From: Fictibacillus nanhaiensis | GTDB taxonomy: Bacteria; Bacillota; Bacilli; Bacillales; Fictibacillaceae | Length of the DNA: 64,000 bases | Assembly: GCF_023715445.1 (NCBI RefSeq) | Contig: NZ_JAMBOD010000006.1 | Span: 1-64,000, forward strand | Reading direction: 5' to 3' | Shown: positions 16,649-26,736 of the stretch, one piece after another | Layout: the number at the start of each line of letters is the position of its first letter | How positions within the stretch are numbered: position 1 is the first letter of the stretch | Translations under genes and position numbers: made by a program | The notes under the pieces: generated by a model | Database searches by the model: none | Told to the model about the DNA's origin: nothing | Seen by the model: the letters and a program-made list of their open reading frames with translations, nothing else

Positions 16649-17212
16649 TTATCTAACCTGCAGTGTTTTAATCACTTTAGCAGGATTACCTCCTACCACC
16701 ACATGATCTGGTATATCTTTTGTAACCACTGCACCTGAAGCAACTACCGCATTGTTTCCAATCGTAACACCTGGATTGATAATTGCTCCTCCCCCAATCC
16801 AGACATTGTTACCAATTTTAACAGGTTTTCCAAATTCTCTTCCTGAGTTTCGTTCATCTGGATCTAATGGATGTGTTGCTGTATAGATGTGAACTCCTGG
16901 TGCCAGCATGCAGTTATTCCCAATACGAACTTCACAAACATCTAAAATCGTACAGTCAAAATTTGCAAAGAAGTTCTCTCCAACATGAATGTTATAGCCG
17001 TAATCACATCGAAATTTAGGTTCTACGCCAACGTTTTTACCGGTTGAACCAAATAATTTTTTGATTAATGAACTTCTTTTATCCCATTCTTCTTCAGTTG
17101 TTTCGTTATACTCTCTTGTCATTTTTCTTGCACTTGTCCGCTCTTTCATAAGCTGCTGATCATCTGGCCGATACATCTCTCCATTGATCATCTTTTCTTT
17201 TTCAGTACTCAT
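16649..17212 (-). CDS. maa: Maltose/galactoside O-acetyltransferase family protein
   Basis: A 187-residue hexapeptide-repeat (left-handed beta-helix) acetyltransferase of the Maa/LacA type that transfers acetyl from acetyl-CoA to a sugar hydroxyl. The N-terminal [14 protein letters not shown] module, catalytic His in YTATHPLDP, and the final [13 protein letters not shown] coil are visible. Physiological substrate uncertain. Start after GGGAGCTGTTTAC. Confidence 0.88.
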   Translation of the reverse strand: MSTEKEKMINGEMYRPDDQQLMKERTSARKMTREYNETTEEEWDKRSSLIKKLFGSTGKNVGVEPKFRCDYGYNIHVGENFFANFDCTILDVCEVRIGNNCMLAPGVHIYTATHPLDPDERNSGREFGKPVKIGNNVWIGGGAIINPGVTIGNNAVVASGAVVTKDIPDHVVVGGNPAKVIKTLQVR

Positions 17213-17232
17213 GTAAACAGCTCCCTATTAGA

Positions 17233-18621
17233 TTATTTTAATACTAGTGTACAAACAGCTTCCACCTGAGCGGTTTGCGGGAACATATCCACAGGAGTTA
17301 CATTTTCAACTTCAAATCCGTTAGTTATCAACATGTGGACATCTTTTGCTAATGTTGATGGATTACAAGAAACATAAACCATACGTTTTGGCTTGATTCT
17401 TGCAACAGTTTCGAGAAAAGTCTGGTCACAGCCTGTTCTAGGTGGGTCTACTACAATTACATCGGGATGCCAGCCTTCTTTTACCCATTTCGGCATAAGC
17501 ATCTCTGCTTTTCCGGTCTCGTAGTGTGCATTTGTGATTCCGTGTTTCTTAGCATTCTTTCTTGCATCTATAATGGATTCCTTAATAATGTCCATTCCTC
17601 TGACTTCTTTTGCATGCTTGGCGAGCCACATGCCGATCGTACCTGAACCGCAATATGCGTCAACTACCTTTTCTTCTCCGGATAACTTTGCTTGTTTTTT
17701 TACTTCGTCGTATAATTTGACGGTCTGTTGAGGATTCAACTGAAAGAAAGCTCGTGCTGACAACTCAAAACTTAGGTCTCTTAAATGTTCGGTGATGGTA
17801 ACTTTACCAAAAAGTTCTTCTGTCTGATTCCCAAAGATCAGCGACGTTTTTTCTTCGTTTACGTTTTGAACGAAGGAAGTTATCTGTGGAAGCCGTTTTT
17901 TTACCTCGTCTATAAATAGTTTCTTTTTCGGAAAATCCTCTGTTGCCGTTACGATCGCAAGCTGAATTTCATCAGTACGAAATGCGGTTCTTACTACGAT
18001 TGTACGAATGCTTCCAGTATGTTTTCTTTCGTTATATACAGATAGGTTCAAATCACGAATGATTTGTTTTACCTTATTCGTAACAATATTTGTATCTTCA
18101 TGCTGAACAAGACAATGATCGATGTTGATCAGTTTATGAGTATTGCTGCTGTATAGCCCTGCAATCACAGTATCTTTATTAATTCCTACTTGGAACTGGG
18201 ATTTGTTTCGATATGCCCAAGGTTCATCCATCCCTATCGTTTTACCTACTTGCAGCTGGTCTTTTGGGATTTTGGTATAACGTTCAAACGCTTGGATGAC
18301 CATATCACGTTTTTCTTTTAGCTGAGCTGAATAAGACATATGTTGAACCTGACAGCCACCGCATGTCTCATAGATCGGGCAAAGCGGAGTTACTCTATTT
18401 TTGGATGCTTTTTTAATTTTTTTAATCTTGCCTTCCGCTCGATTTGGAAAGACTCTTGTAATTTCGACAAAAATATCTTCACCAGGTATAGCACCTGGAA
18501 CGAAGACAACTTGCCGTTTATAGAATCCAATCCCTTCACCATTGATTCCAAGCCGCTTGATAGAAAGTGGAAACGTCTGGCCTATTTTCATGATTGGATT
18601 AACGCTGCTGTTTTTTTTCAA
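17233..18621 (-). CDS. rlmD: 23S rRNA (uracil-5-)-methyltransferase, RlmCD/RumA type
   Basis: A 462-residue protein. An N-terminal TRAM domain (to about residue 70) is followed by an iron-sulfur motif with [11 protein letters not shown], a SAM site [11 protein letters not shown] near 320 and VVDPPRTG near 385. The catalytic Cys is in [13 protein letters not shown]. subtilis has two such enzymes (RlmCD and YfjO) and I cannot tell which is the orthologue. The start is TTG at 18621 behind GAGGAATT. Confidence 0.88.
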   Translation of the reverse strand: MKKNSSVNPIMKIGQTFPLSIKRLGINGEGIGFYKRQVVFVPGAIPGEDIFVEITRVFPNRAEGKIKKIKKASKNRVTPLCPIYETCGGCQVQHMSYSAQLKEKRDMVIQAFERYTKIPKDQLQVGKTIGMDEPWAYRNKSQFQVGINKDTVIAGLYSSNTHKLINIDHCLVQHEDTNIVTNKVKQIIRDLNLSVYNERKHTGSIRTIVVRTAFRTDEIQLAIVTATEDFPKKKLFIDEVKKRLPQITSFVQNVNEEKTSLIFGNQTEELFGKVTITEHLRDLSFELSARAFFQLNPQQTVKLYDEVKKQAKLSGEEKVVDAYCGSGTIGMWLAKHAKEVRGMDIIKESIIDARKNAKKHGITNAHYETGKAEMLMPKWVKEGWHPDVIVVDPPRTGCDQTFLETVARIKPKRMVYVSCNPSTLAKDVHMLITNGFEVENVTPVDMFPQTAQVEAVCTLVLK

Positions 18622-18711
18622 AATTCCTCACTCATTTCTTAGCTAAAAGTTGCTTTTCTTATTGTAGACGAAACTTGCGAGTTCTACCAATAAGAAAGGT
18701 GCAAATAAAAA

Positions 18712-18737
18712 AAGTACCTTTGTCTAATACAAAGGTA
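18712..18737 (-). terminator. Terminator of pdaA
   Basis: GTACCTTTG/CAAAGGTAC stem followed by seven T residues on the minus strand. Confidence 0.85.
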
Positions 18738-18740
18738 CAA

Positions 18741-19553
18741 TCAAGACTTAAACAATAATGGAGGTGCAGACCTTTTCAGCTGCAAGTCATCCAGGCTTTT
18801 AAATGTATAGCCTCTCTTCTGAAGTGCTTCTATCGTCGTTTCTAATGCCTCTGCATTATCTCTTGAAACAGTGTGAAGCAGCATGATACTTCCTGGGTGA
18901 ATCTGTTTCATGATCTGGTTGTATGAATATTTCCAACCACGCTGTTTATTGGTTTCCCAATCTAGAAAAGCAAGCGACCAAAACACATGTGTATAGCCTT
19001 CTTCTTTTGCAAGCATGATCGTTCTTTCGCTAAACACACCTCTTGGCGGCCTAATATAATGCATATCCGTTCTTCCGGTTAGTTCCGTATATCTTAATTT
19101 TACTTTTTCAAGTTCATTCCTTAACCGGGCATCAGATACTTGTGTCAAATCTGGGTGATGATAAGAGTGATTCCCTACAATATGCCCTTCTTCAGCCATA
19201 CGTTTTATTAGGTGAGGGTGTGTCTTCATAAATTGTCCGGTTACAAAAAAGGCAGCAGGTACTTTTTTTCTTTTCAATACATCCAGGACATCATCTGTAT
19301 AACCGTTTTCATATCCATTGTCAAAGGTTAAATAAATGTCTTTCTTTGTTGCATCTCCGATAAAAAGGGCATCATATTTGTTAACGAGTTCCATAAACCT
19401 TTTATCAGTAATAGGAGGTGTTTCTTTCCCTTTTTTCTCAAAATACCATTCAAGCCTTTGATTGGATACTCCTCGTTGGGCATAAATAACATGTGATTGG
19501 GTTAAAAAAAGAATTGAAACCAATATCAGACACAGGAGCCGGTTGATTTTCAT
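18741..19553 (-). CDS. pdaA: Peptidoglycan N-acetylmuramic acid deacetylase PdaA
   Basis: Deacetylates muramic acid during spore cortex synthesis, a step needed for muramic delta-lactam and hence germination. The 270-residue protein has a signal peptide (about 25 residues), and the NodB domain with TFDNGYENG (the second Asp replaced by Asn, as in PdaA), the zinc histidines GNHSYHHPD, RPPRG and LLHTVS. Start ATG near AGGAGGAAATTTTTT. Made under sporulation control in B. subtilis. Confidence 0.92.
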   Translation of the reverse strand: MKINRLLCLILVSILFLTQSHVIYAQRGVSNQRLEWYFEKKGKETPPITDKRFMELVNKYDALFIGDATKKDIYLTFDNGYENGYTDDVLDVLKRKKVPAAFFVTGQFMKTHPHLIKRMAEEGHIVGNHSYHHPDLTQVSDARLRNELEKVKLRYTELTGRTDMHYIRPPRGVFSERTIMLAKEEGYTHVFWSLAFLDWETNKQRGWKYSYNQIMKQIHPGSIMLLHTVSRDNAEALETTIEALQKRGYTFKSLDDLQLKRSAPPLLFKS

Positions 19554-19657
19554 AAAAAATTTCCTCCTTCAAACGACAACCTATATCCTTATTGTGTTTT
19601 ATTTGGCTAAAACCATGCTAGGGATATAAAGGAAACGGCTTCTGCCTCTTCCCATAA

Positions 19658-19692
19658 AAAAACCACAGTCCGAAAACCGAACTGTGGTAGTA
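19658..19692 (-). terminator. Terminator of the fumarase gene
   Basis: ACCACAGT pairs with ACTGTGGT on the minus strand and is followed by TTTTTTT. Confidence 0.8.
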
Positions 19693-19704
19693 TAGACAAA
19701 ACAT

Positions 19705-21252
19705 TTATTTAAAAACCCGTTCTTTAAACTGCTCCAGCTTTTGAAGTGATGACTTTTCAACATGTTCGTGAAGGCTGTTTCCATGAGAGTCCATCGTAAC
19801 AACGGCAGTAAATCCATTAACACGGATATGCCACATCGCTTCAGGAATACCGAATTCCATCAAATCGACACCTTCCACTTTTTCCATACGTTCAGCGTAA
19901 TACTGTGCTGCCCCGCCAATCGCGTTCAAGTAAACACCGCCATGCTCTTTAAGAGCTGCCAATGTTTTTGGCCCCATGCCGCCTTTACCGATTACAGCAC
20001 GGATACCAAACTTTTTCATGATATCACCTTGGTAAGGCTCCTCACGAATACTTGTCGTTGGTCCTGCAGCTTTTACAACCCAATTGCCCTCAGCGTCTTT
20101 CGCCATTACAGGTCCGCAATGATAGATGATCTGTCCGTTAAGGTCAATCGGAGCCGGATTATCCATAAGATGCTTATGAATCGCATCACGGCCTGTATGC
20201 ATCATACCGTTGATCGTCACAACATCACCTACTTTTAATTCACGAATCTGTTCTTCTGTGATTGGGGCTTCCAAAGTAATACTTCTTGTTTTTTCTTCTT
20301 GTGTTTCTAAGGCCGCAGCAGCTTCTTTATCGGCTTTCGCGAAATCAATTTCTTCGCCTTCTTGGTACAGCCATTCTTGGATTTCCCCTGTTTCAGTGTT
20401 CAACTTTACACCTAAGCGGCGATATGCCCAGCAGTTATATGCCACAGAAACGAAAAAGCTTGCAGGAATACGGTTAATTACACCAATTTTACAGCCTAAA
20501 AGTGTTGTTTCCCCACCAAAGCCCATTGTTCCGATTCCAAGCTTATTGGCATTTTCCATTACATAATCTTCAAGCTTGCGAAGATTTTCATTCGGGTTCA
20601 CATCATCCACGGAACGGAACAGCATTTCTTTAGCCAGCTCATATCCAGATGTGCGGTCTCCGCCGATTCCGACTCCAATAAAACCAGCACTGCAGCCTTG
20701 TCCTTGTGCTTGATAAACTGAGTGCATGATACATTTGCGAATCCCATCCAAGTCACGTCCCGCACGTCCTAATCCCTCTAACTCAGCAGGCAGACTGTAC
20801 TGAATATTTTTATTCTCACAGCCGCCACCTTTTAAAATAAGTCGCGCATCAATATAATCTTCTTCCCATTGTTCGAACTTAATAACAGGAGTGCCTTCAC
20901 CAAGGTTATCCCCACTGTTGTCTCCTGTTATAGAATCAACCGAGTTCGGGCGGAGCTTTGTATCTTTTGTTGCATCAGCAATCGCCTGGCGGATTGCTTT
21001 TTTCATTTTGATTTGGTTCACTCCTACCGGTACCTTGATCTTAAATGTAGGAAGACCCGTATCCTGGCAGATCGGTGAAACTTTCTCGTCTGCTTTTAAA
21101 ATATTATCTGTAATCGTATCTAAAGACATCGCTGCACGAGTTCCTGCATTTTCTTTAAGCTTTGCTGCAAGAATGGCACGGCGAACGTCTTTCGGCAATT
21201 TCGTTGATGTTTCCACAATCAGCTTATACATGCTTTCCTGAAACTTTTCCAT
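19705..21252 (-). CDS. Class I fumarate hydratase (iron-sulfur)
   Basis: A 515-residue single-chain class I fumarase, interconverting fumarate and malate with an oxygen-sensitive 4Fe-4S cluster. The alpha part (to about residue 290) carries the cluster cysteines in CQDTGLP, QGQGCSAGF and TLLGCKIG. The beta part follows with INGMMHTGRDAIHK and YHCGPVM. B. subtilis instead relies on class II CitG, so this is an addition at this locus relative to B. subtilis. Start at 21252 after AAAGGGG. Confidence 0.9.
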   Translation of the reverse strand: MEKFQESMYKLIVETSTKLPKDVRRAILAAKLKENAGTRAAMSLDTITDNILKADEKVSPICQDTGLPTFKIKVPVGVNQIKMKKAIRQAIADATKDTKLRPNSVDSITGDNSGDNLGEGTPVIKFEQWEEDYIDARLILKGGGCENKNIQYSLPAELEGLGRAGRDLDGIRKCIMHSVYQAQGQGCSAGFIGVGIGGDRTSGYELAKEMLFRSVDDVNPNENLRKLEDYVMENANKLGIGTMGFGGETTLLGCKIGVINRIPASFFVSVAYNCWAYRRLGVKLNTETGEIQEWLYQEGEEIDFAKADKEAAAALETQEEKTRSITLEAPITEEQIRELKVGDVVTINGMMHTGRDAIHKHLMDNPAPIDLNGQIIYHCGPVMAKDAEGNWVVKAAGPTTSIREEPYQGDIMKKFGIRAVIGKGGMGPKTLAALKEHGGVYLNAIGGAAQYYAERMEKVEGVDLMEFGIPEAMWHIRVNGFTAVVTMDSHGNSLHEHVEKSSLQKLEQFKERVFK

Positions 21253-21313
21253 CTCTCCACTACCCCTTTATGACTTGCTGTTGTAAGCGTAATCAATTCT
21301 TATGTCCTATTAT

Positions 21314-21432
21314 AATGGAAACTTGGCTGACGCCAAGCTTTTTTGTAAGCCTTAGTTGAACTTAAAACTATGGACCTAAACTTGTAGCCACGTCGATTTT
21401 CGGCATGTTAACAAGTTATCCTGTCTATAGTG
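21314..21432. repeat. Interspersed ~120-bp intergenic repeat, copy B
   Basis: Hairpin CTTGGCTGACGCCAAG, then AAGCCTTAGTTGAACTTA, CCTAAACTTGT, CACGTCG and GTTAACAAGTTA, as in copies A and C. Lies upstream of the fumarase gene and downstream of the SE1561 gene. Confidence 0.75.
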
Positions 21433-21436
21433 TAAC

Positions 21437-21467
21437 AAAAAAACCCGCTTCTTTAATAAAGAAACGG
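21437..21467 (-). terminator. Terminator of the SE1561-family gene
   Basis: CCGTTTCTTTA/TAAAGAAGCGG stem followed by GTTTTTTT on the minus strand. Confidence 0.8.
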
Positions 21468-21476
21468 ATTTCGAGC

Positions 21477-21668
21477 TTATTTTTCTTCCCAATCGTAACG
21501 AAATTGCTTACATTTTTCTTCTAGATCATCTAGCATTGAAATAATCCTGTCGATTTCATCAATCCCAGCTGTTTCAGCATCTATAGAATCTAACACATCA
21601 ACTAATAAATCAATACGGTTTTTAATATATTCTTTTTGAGAGTATTTATCCTGAATAGAGTTACCCAT
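21477..21668 (-). CDS. SE1561-family small protein (YfjT-like)
   Basis: A 63-residue acidic helical protein recognised by MGNSIQDKYSQKEYIKNRID and DRIISMLDDLEEKC. Conserved in Bacilli, function unknown. Start after GGAGAGATCAAC. It is divergent from yfkAB and lies near pdaA as in B. subtilis. Confidence 0.8.
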   Translation of the reverse strand: MGNSIQDKYSQKEYIKNRIDLLVDVLDSIDAETAGIDEIDRIISMLDDLEEKCKQFRYDWEEK

Positions 21669-21825
21669 GTTGATCTCTCCTTTCCATCCCTTCTACTTTA
21701 ACAAGGCGAGACGCTTTTGCCAATATAAGATTAAGCTTTTGCCAACATAAGTTTTACTCCTTTTTCTTTACCAATTGTTCAGTTAAGATAAGTATTGTCC
21801 ATTTTGGCATGAAGGAGACTTATTA

Positions 21826-22944
21826 ATGGTTATAAAAACAGCATTAAAAGCGATCACCCCGGATTATGATCCGTGGGAAGCCTATTTAGATATAGACGAG
21901 CATCAGAAACTTCAGCTATCCAATATAGAAATTACGACAACAACACTCTGTAACATGCGCTGTGCACATTGTGCTGTCGGTTACACCCTGCAAACGAAAG
22001 ACCCTGAACCGCTGCCACTGGAACTTGTCATCAAGAGGCTTGATGAGATTCCCCAATTAAGAGCGTTCAGCATAACGGGCGGAGAACCGATGCTTTCATT
22101 AAAATCGGTCAACAGCTACGTCGTTCCTCTTTTAAAATACGCTAAAGAAAGAGGGGCACGCACACAGATCAACTCAAATTTAACATTAGATTTAGCGCGT
22201 TACGAAAAAATTATTCCGTACTTGGATGTTCTTCATATTTCCCATAACTGGGGAACGCTCGAGGAATTCTCGGAGACCGGTTTTGCCATGATGGAAAAGA
22301 AACCATCTTTAAGCCAGCGAGAAGCTTATTTTTCGCGACTTACGGAAAACGCACGAGCACTCACAAAAGCAGGTGTTATGGTATCTGCTGAAACGATGCT
22401 AAACAAAAAGACTGTGCCCTACTTAAAAGATATACATGAACACATACTAGAAATGGGCTGTCAGCGCCACGAGATTCACCCGATGTACCCTAGTGATTTT
22501 GCCAGTACGCTTGAAACGATAACCTTGGATGAAATGAGGGAAAGCATTCACAAACTGCTCGATGTACGAGACAAGAAAACCTGGATGCTGTTTGGAACAC
22601 TTCCTTTTTACGCATGCTCTGACAATAAAGAAGATCTCAGATTGCTGAAAAGACTTCAGACTGAGGAAAATGTGACCGTCAGAAATGATCCTGACGGCAG
22701 GTCTCGGCTTAACATCAATCTGTTTGACGGCCATATCATTGTTACTGATTTTGGTGATGCTCCTCCTCTTGGAAATATTAAGGATACAAGTTTGCTTAAG
22801 GCTTATGAAACCTGGAATGAATCTAAGCTTGCTAAAGAAATCGGGTGCCATTGTCCCGCTGTTAAATGTCTTGGTCCAAACGTACTTGTCAAACATTCTT
22901 ATTATAAAGATACTGAATTTAACAGTAGAACATCAAAGCTTTAA
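21826..22944 (+). CDS. yfkAB: Radical SAM protein YfkAB
   Basis: A 372-residue radical SAM enzyme. The cluster motif reads LCNMRCAHCAVG (CX3CX2C) near residue 42, and ITGGEPML near 75 contributes SAM binding. The C-terminal half carries the CHCPAVKCLG cysteines that give the family its CxCxxxxC name. B. subtilis yfkA and yfkB are halves of the same gene in some annotations; here it is intact. The reaction is unknown. Start after AAGGAGACTTATTA. Confidence 0.9.
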   Translation: MVIKTALKAITPDYDPWEAYLDIDEHQKLQLSNIEITTTTLCNMRCAHCAVGYTLQTKDPEPLPLELVIKRLDEIPQLRAFSITGGEPMLSLKSVNSYVVPLLKYAKERGARTQINSNLTLDLARYEKIIPYLDVLHISHNWGTLEEFSETGFAMMEKKPSLSQREAYFSRLTENARALTKAGVMVSAETMLNKKTVPYLKDIHEHILEMGCQRHEIHPMYPSDFASTLETITLDEMRESIHKLLDVRDKKTWMLFGTLPFYACSDNKEDLRLLKRLQTEENVTVRNDPDGRSRLNINLFDGHIIVTDFGDAPPLGNIKDTSLLKAYETWNESKLAKEIGCHCPAVKCLGPNVLVKHSYYKDTEFNSRTSKL

Positions 22945-23043
22945 TGCAGTAAAAAGTTATAAACTTTACAAAAGTAAGTTTAAATCGTATAATAAAAGGC
23001 AAATATTAAACTGTAGTTTAAGCTTTATATAGAGGTGAATGGT

Positions 23044-23361
23044 ATGGATTACAGCACAATGTGTCCTAAATATGAAGTAGCCATGGATATAATCGGTAAA
23101 AAGTGGACAGGACTCATCATTCGTGTTTTGATGGACGGTCCTAAACGTTTTAAAGATATTAAATCTCAAATTCCTGAGATGAGTGATCGTATGCTTACGG
23201 AACGCATGAAGGAATTGGAGTCTGTTGGAATCGTGAAAAGAAACGTTTACCCGGAGACACCTGTAAGAATCGAATATTCACTAACCGATAAAGGAAATTC
23301 ATTAAAATCAATCATTAATGCGATACAAGACTGGAGTGAACAGTGGGTAGACCACTGTTAG
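23044..23361 (+). CDS. HxlR-family transcriptional regulator
   Basis: A 105-residue winged-helix regulator. The conserved N-terminal Cys (STMCPKY), IIGKKWTGLIIRVL helix, FKDIKSQIPEMSDRMLTERM recognition region and wing (VKRNVYPETPVRIEYSLT) are all present. Such proteins often respond to redox or electrophile stress through the Cys. ATG at 23044 is preferred over the upstream GTG at 23035 because AGAGGTG sits six bases before it. Confidence 0.88.
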   Translation: MDYSTMCPKYEVAMDIIGKKWTGLIIRVLMDGPKRFKDIKSQIPEMSDRMLTERMKELESVGIVKRNVYPETPVRIEYSLTDKGNSLKSIINAIQDWSEQWVDHC

Positions 23362-23374
23362 TCTCTATCATAAG

Positions 23375-23408
23375 AAAAAGGACAGCCATCTAGACGCTGT
23401 CCTTTTTT
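23375..23408. terminator. Bidirectional terminator
   Basis: AAAGGACAGC pairs with GCTGTCCTTT, flanked by A and T runs, between the convergent hxlR-type gene and yfkD. Confidence 0.85.
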
Positions 23409-24249
23409 ACATATTACTTGTATGGAAACGGAATGATACATGGTCTTGGATTGGAATCCATGCTCCAATACCCTGTTGTGTAACGTTTTGAATAACGATT
23501 TGTCTTTTACCGCCTTTTAGAACAATGTAGACCTCTCCGTAAGTAACTCTGCCTCTTTCATTAACTGCTGGAACATAACTATACAAGTATCCGACCTGCT
23601 TTGGAGAAACGTGGTAAACATTTGGCTTTTTTGTTCCTGCTCCTACAGCTGTCTGAAACGCAAGCGGCAGTTTTGATTTTTCAGCTGCTGCAATAAGCAT
23701 CATTTTTTGAACTGCCTCACTATTAGGAATTGACGCTGTTAAACCTCCGCTGACTTTTTTATGAGCGGTCTGGTTGTAATATAATTTCGCAACCGACTTT
23801 GCGCCTCTGTTATCCAGGCGGTTTAAATTAATTTGCTGATGCTCCCAGTTTACTGTAGTCTCCGTTGATTGATAAGAAAGCGGCCACTGTCCTAAGTAAA
23901 TTTTCGCACGATACCAGAATGCCACTTTTGATGCATTGATGCTTGATTCGTTCAAAAGCCTGATTAAATCTGGATTCGTGATAGGAACATCAGATGTCAT
24001 TAGCATTGCCTTTGCCAGCTTGCTCGGCTCCAGGTATGGAAGATCTTGCGCTGAGTTTGGATACGTATTTTCTTTTGATATGCTAAGCACTGAACCAGGA
24101 ACTTTAATGTCTGCTTTTTTAACACTCTTTTCAGCTGCTTTTTCTGCTGTTTTTTCAGCCTGTTTTCCTGTGGTTTTTTCAGCTGCAAAAGCCTGGTTAG
24201 TCAAAGCAAAAAGCATAACAAATATGATAATAAAAATTCTTTGTCTCAT
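23407..24249 (-). CDS. yfkD: Exported protein YfkD
   Basis: A 280-residue protein with a signal peptide (cut near AFAAE), a Lys/Glu/Ala-rich linker of imperfect KxAEK repeats (residues 24-46) and a globular domain matching YfkD (ISKENTYPNSAQDLPYLEPS; FWYRAKIYLGQWPLSYQS). Function unknown; B. subtilis yfkD belongs to stress and sporulation regulons. Start after AGGAGGATATT. Confidence 0.85.
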   Translation of the reverse strand: MRQRIFIIIFVMLFALTNQAFAAEKTTGKQAEKTAEKAAEKSVKKADIKVPGSVLSISKENTYPNSAQDLPYLEPSKLAKAMLMTSDVPITNPDLIRLLNESSINASKVAFWYRAKIYLGQWPLSYQSTETTVNWEHQQINLNRLDNRGAKSVAKLYYNQTAHKKVSGGLTASIPNSEAVQKMMLIAAAEKSKLPLAFQTAVGAGTKKPNVYHVSPKQVGYLYSYVPAVNERGRVTYGEVYIVLKGGKRQIVIQNVTQQGIGAWIPIQDHVSFRFHTSNM

Positions 24250-24335
24250 AATATCCTCCTTTACCCCTATTTTTTTCTATCAGATAAAATTTATCCGCAT
24301 ACACGCCCCTCTTTCACTGGGGTATTGTTGGAAAT

Positions 24336-24369
24336 AAAAATACCCCGATTCTAAAAAAGAATCGGGGCT
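24336..24369 (-). terminator. Terminator of the OsmC-family gene
   Basis: CCCCGATTCTTT pairs with AGAATCGGGG on the minus strand, followed by TATTTTT. Confidence 0.85.
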
Positions 24370-24378
24370 GGCCGTTTT

Positions 24379-24765
24379 TTATGCCTGTAGTATTTCAAAG
24401 CTCTCTGTTATATGAATGCTGTCTTTAACAGACTGTACCATGGAACAATTTTTACGGGTTACTGCTAATGCTTTATTTATTTTTTCATCCGGAAGTTCAT
24501 TCCCTTTTATTATGAAATGAAGGTGGATGGCTGACACTCTGTTTGCTTCTTTTTCATTGCGAGTCACTTTCGCCTGAACCTCAATGTTTTCATATGGCAA
24601 TCTCATACGTTCTAACACTTTTCTTAAAACACCCCCGCTGCAAACTGCTACAGAGGATACAAGCAGCTGAAAAGGCCGAAAACCATGTTCTTCATTGCCG
24701 CTGATCTGCAAGGTACCGTATTCTACAGTTGTTTCAAAACCAATTTCGGTCATTTTAAATTCCAT
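24379..24765 (-). CDS. OsmC/Ohr-family peroxide reductase-like protein
   Basis: A 128-residue protein with the two conserved cysteines of the family, VAVCSGGV near residue 45 and NCSMV near 107. Members reduce organic hydroperoxides with dithiol cofactors. I start at ATG 24765 (MEFKMTEIG), eight bases after AAAGGTG; the longer frame lacks a good site. Divergent from the MFS gene. Confidence 0.82.
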   Translation of the reverse strand: MEFKMTEIGFETTVEYGTLQISGNEEHGFRPFQLLVSSVAVCSGGVLRKVLERMRLPYENIEVQAKVTRNEKEANRVSAIHLHFIIKGNELPDEKINKALAVTRKNCSMVQSVKDSIHITESFEILQA

Positions 24766-24854
24766 TGTACTCACACCTTTGGAAAAGTTTTTATTCAACT
24801 TTTAGCTGCATCCATTGTACAATGGTTTTAGTTTGTTTTGAAAAGGAGATGCTC

Positions 24855-26033
24855 ATGCAGCTTTCAACTTATAGATTCTCTGTTTTAGTCAGCATTGTTT
24901 TTATTTCTGGTTTCGCACAAGGAATGTTATTGCCCTTGATTGCTGTTATTTTTGAACAGAACGGAACCTCAGCTTCTTTAAACGGTTTTCATGCCACTGC
25001 CCTATATATTGGAATTTTGATCGCTTCTCCGTTTATAGAAAAACCATTGCGCAAATTCGGCTATAAACCGTTAATCTTGACGGGTCTATTGGCTGTAATA
25101 TTATGTTTTTCATTATTCCCGCTTTGGAAAGTATTTTGGTTTTGGTTTGTATTGAGACTCCTTATCGGCATTGGCGATCATATGCTGCATTTTTCAACTC
25201 AAACCTGGATAACTTCTAATAGCCCCGAGAGCAAGAGAGGTCGGAATATTTCACTATACGGAATTGCTTTTGGTGCAGGCTTCGGAATAGGCCCGTTAAT
25301 GACAAAAATTCTTGAAGTAAACGAAAACCTGCCATTCTGGCTTGCAGCAATTCTTTGTTTGATATCCTTTTTATTAATGACATCCATCCGGAATGAAAAA
25401 CCTGAAACGGAATCAGCACGAACGGCTGGTGTTACCGCTCTTTCGCGTTATAAAGATGTCTTTAAAATAGCATGGGTATCATTGCTTCCTCCGTTTGGTT
25501 ATGGATTTTTAGAAGCTACTCTTCACGGTTCATTCCCTGTTTTCGCGCTTCGTAACGGCATAAGCCTTGATTGGGTTGCTGTACTATTGCCTGCCTTTGT
25601 ATTAGGAAGTCTTGTTTTCCAGCTTCCTTTAGGAGTATTAAGTGACAAATATGGGAGAAAACCAATTCTAATTTTCTCTTTTGTTTCTGGTTTCTTTTCA
25701 TTTTTAGCAACGTATTGGACGATGCACTCATTCTGGATACTCCTAGCACTATTCTTTATGTCAGGTATGTTTGTTGGTTCCATGTTCTCTCTTGGTATTG
25801 CATATATGAGTGATCTGCTTCCGAAATACCACCTTCCTGCAGGAAATATTTTAGCAGGTATCAGCTTTAGCATGGGAAGCATGGCTGGACCGCTGATCGG
25901 CGGTAGTTTTATAAGCTGGTTCGAAGGCGGTGCTTTCGTATTTGCTATATGCGGAATGCTGTTTGTACTTTGTGTGCCGATCATGTTTATGAAAAACCAG
26001 ACTGCTGCTGAAGTACAAACAAAAACAGCCTGA
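24855..26033 (+). CDS. Major facilitator superfamily transporter
   Basis: A 392-residue protein with 12 predicted helices. The second-half loop motif LGVLSDKYGRKPIL is the MFS motif A repeat; the first half has a diverged version (FIEKPLRKFGYKP). Probable drug or metabolite efflux; B. subtilis has an MFS gene, yfkF, in the same area. ATG at 24855 follows AAAGGAG; an ATG at 24849 is too close to it. Confidence 0.85.
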   Translation: MQLSTYRFSVLVSIVFISGFAQGMLLPLIAVIFEQNGTSASLNGFHATALYIGILIASPFIEKPLRKFGYKPLILTGLLAVILCFSLFPLWKVFWFWFVLRLLIGIGDHMLHFSTQTWITSNSPESKRGRNISLYGIAFGAGFGIGPLMTKILEVNENLPFWLAAILCLISFLLMTSIRNEKPETESARTAGVTALSRYKDVFKIAWVSLLPPFGYGFLEATLHGSFPVFALRNGISLDWVAVLLPAFVLGSLVFQLPLGVLSDKYGRKPILIFSFVSGFFSFLATYWTMHSFWILLALFFMSGMFVGSMFSLGIAYMSDLLPKYHLPAGNILAGISFSMGSMAGPLIGGSFISWFEGGAFVFAICGMLFVLCVPIMFMKNQTAAEVQTKTA

Positions 26034-26155
26034 GTTAAATAATTTTTTGTATTTTACCCATATTATGAAAGCAGGAATTTTGACTTTGAGTGGGCAATCT
26101 TTAAACTAGAATTAACGATACTCATACTATTTTGAATGATAAGGAGTAGATTTTT

Positions 26156-26608
26156 ATGATGAGATTACGTTCAGACATGCCTGAACTAAACGGCGCTACA
26201 GAGTGGATTAATGGTGAAGTTTCAAAAAGCGACCTAGTTGGTGATAAACCAACGCTTATTCATTTCTGGTCAGTAAGCTGCGGTTTATGTAAAGAGGCAA
26301 TGCCAAGTATTAATCAGTTCCGTGATGATTACAAAGATGAGCTGAACGTTATTGCAGTACATATGCCTCGTTCTGAAAAAGATCTTGATATTACACAGAT
26401 AAAAGAAGTTGCTGCAGAACATGATATCACACAGCCGATTTTTGTAGACAATGACCATGCGTTAACAGATGTATTTGAAAACGAATATGTTCCTGCCTAT
26501 TATGTATTTGATGCAGAAGGAAAACTTCGTCATTACCAAGCTGGCGGAGACGGAATGAAAATGCTGACAAAGCGTGTTAATCGTGTACTAGGAAAAGAAA
26601 CAAAATAA
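26156..26608 (+). CDS. TlpA-like thioredoxin-fold protein
   Basis: A 150-residue redoxin with WSVSCGLCKEAMPS (CXXC active site) and the cis-proline segment EYVPAYYVFDAEG. No signal peptide or membrane anchor is seen, so it should be cytoplasmic, unlike ResA or StoA. Start after AAGGAGTAGATTTTT. Partner unknown. Confidence 0.85.
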   Translation: MMRLRSDMPELNGATEWINGEVSKSDLVGDKPTLIHFWSVSCGLCKEAMPSINQFRDDYKDELNVIAVHMPRSEKDLDITQIKEVAAEHDITQPIFVDNDHALTDVFENEYVPAYYVFDAEGKLRHYQAGGDGMKMLTKRVNRVLGKETK

Positions 26609-26736
26609 CTTGTTGATTCAGATAGCGAGAAGGTCGAGGAAATGAAGTTTTGAAGAACGGATAGTATTCCAATACTTGAGTACCACAAAAACAAAACTGA
26701 CATAGAGATTGGACGCTTATCAATTAACAAAAAAAT

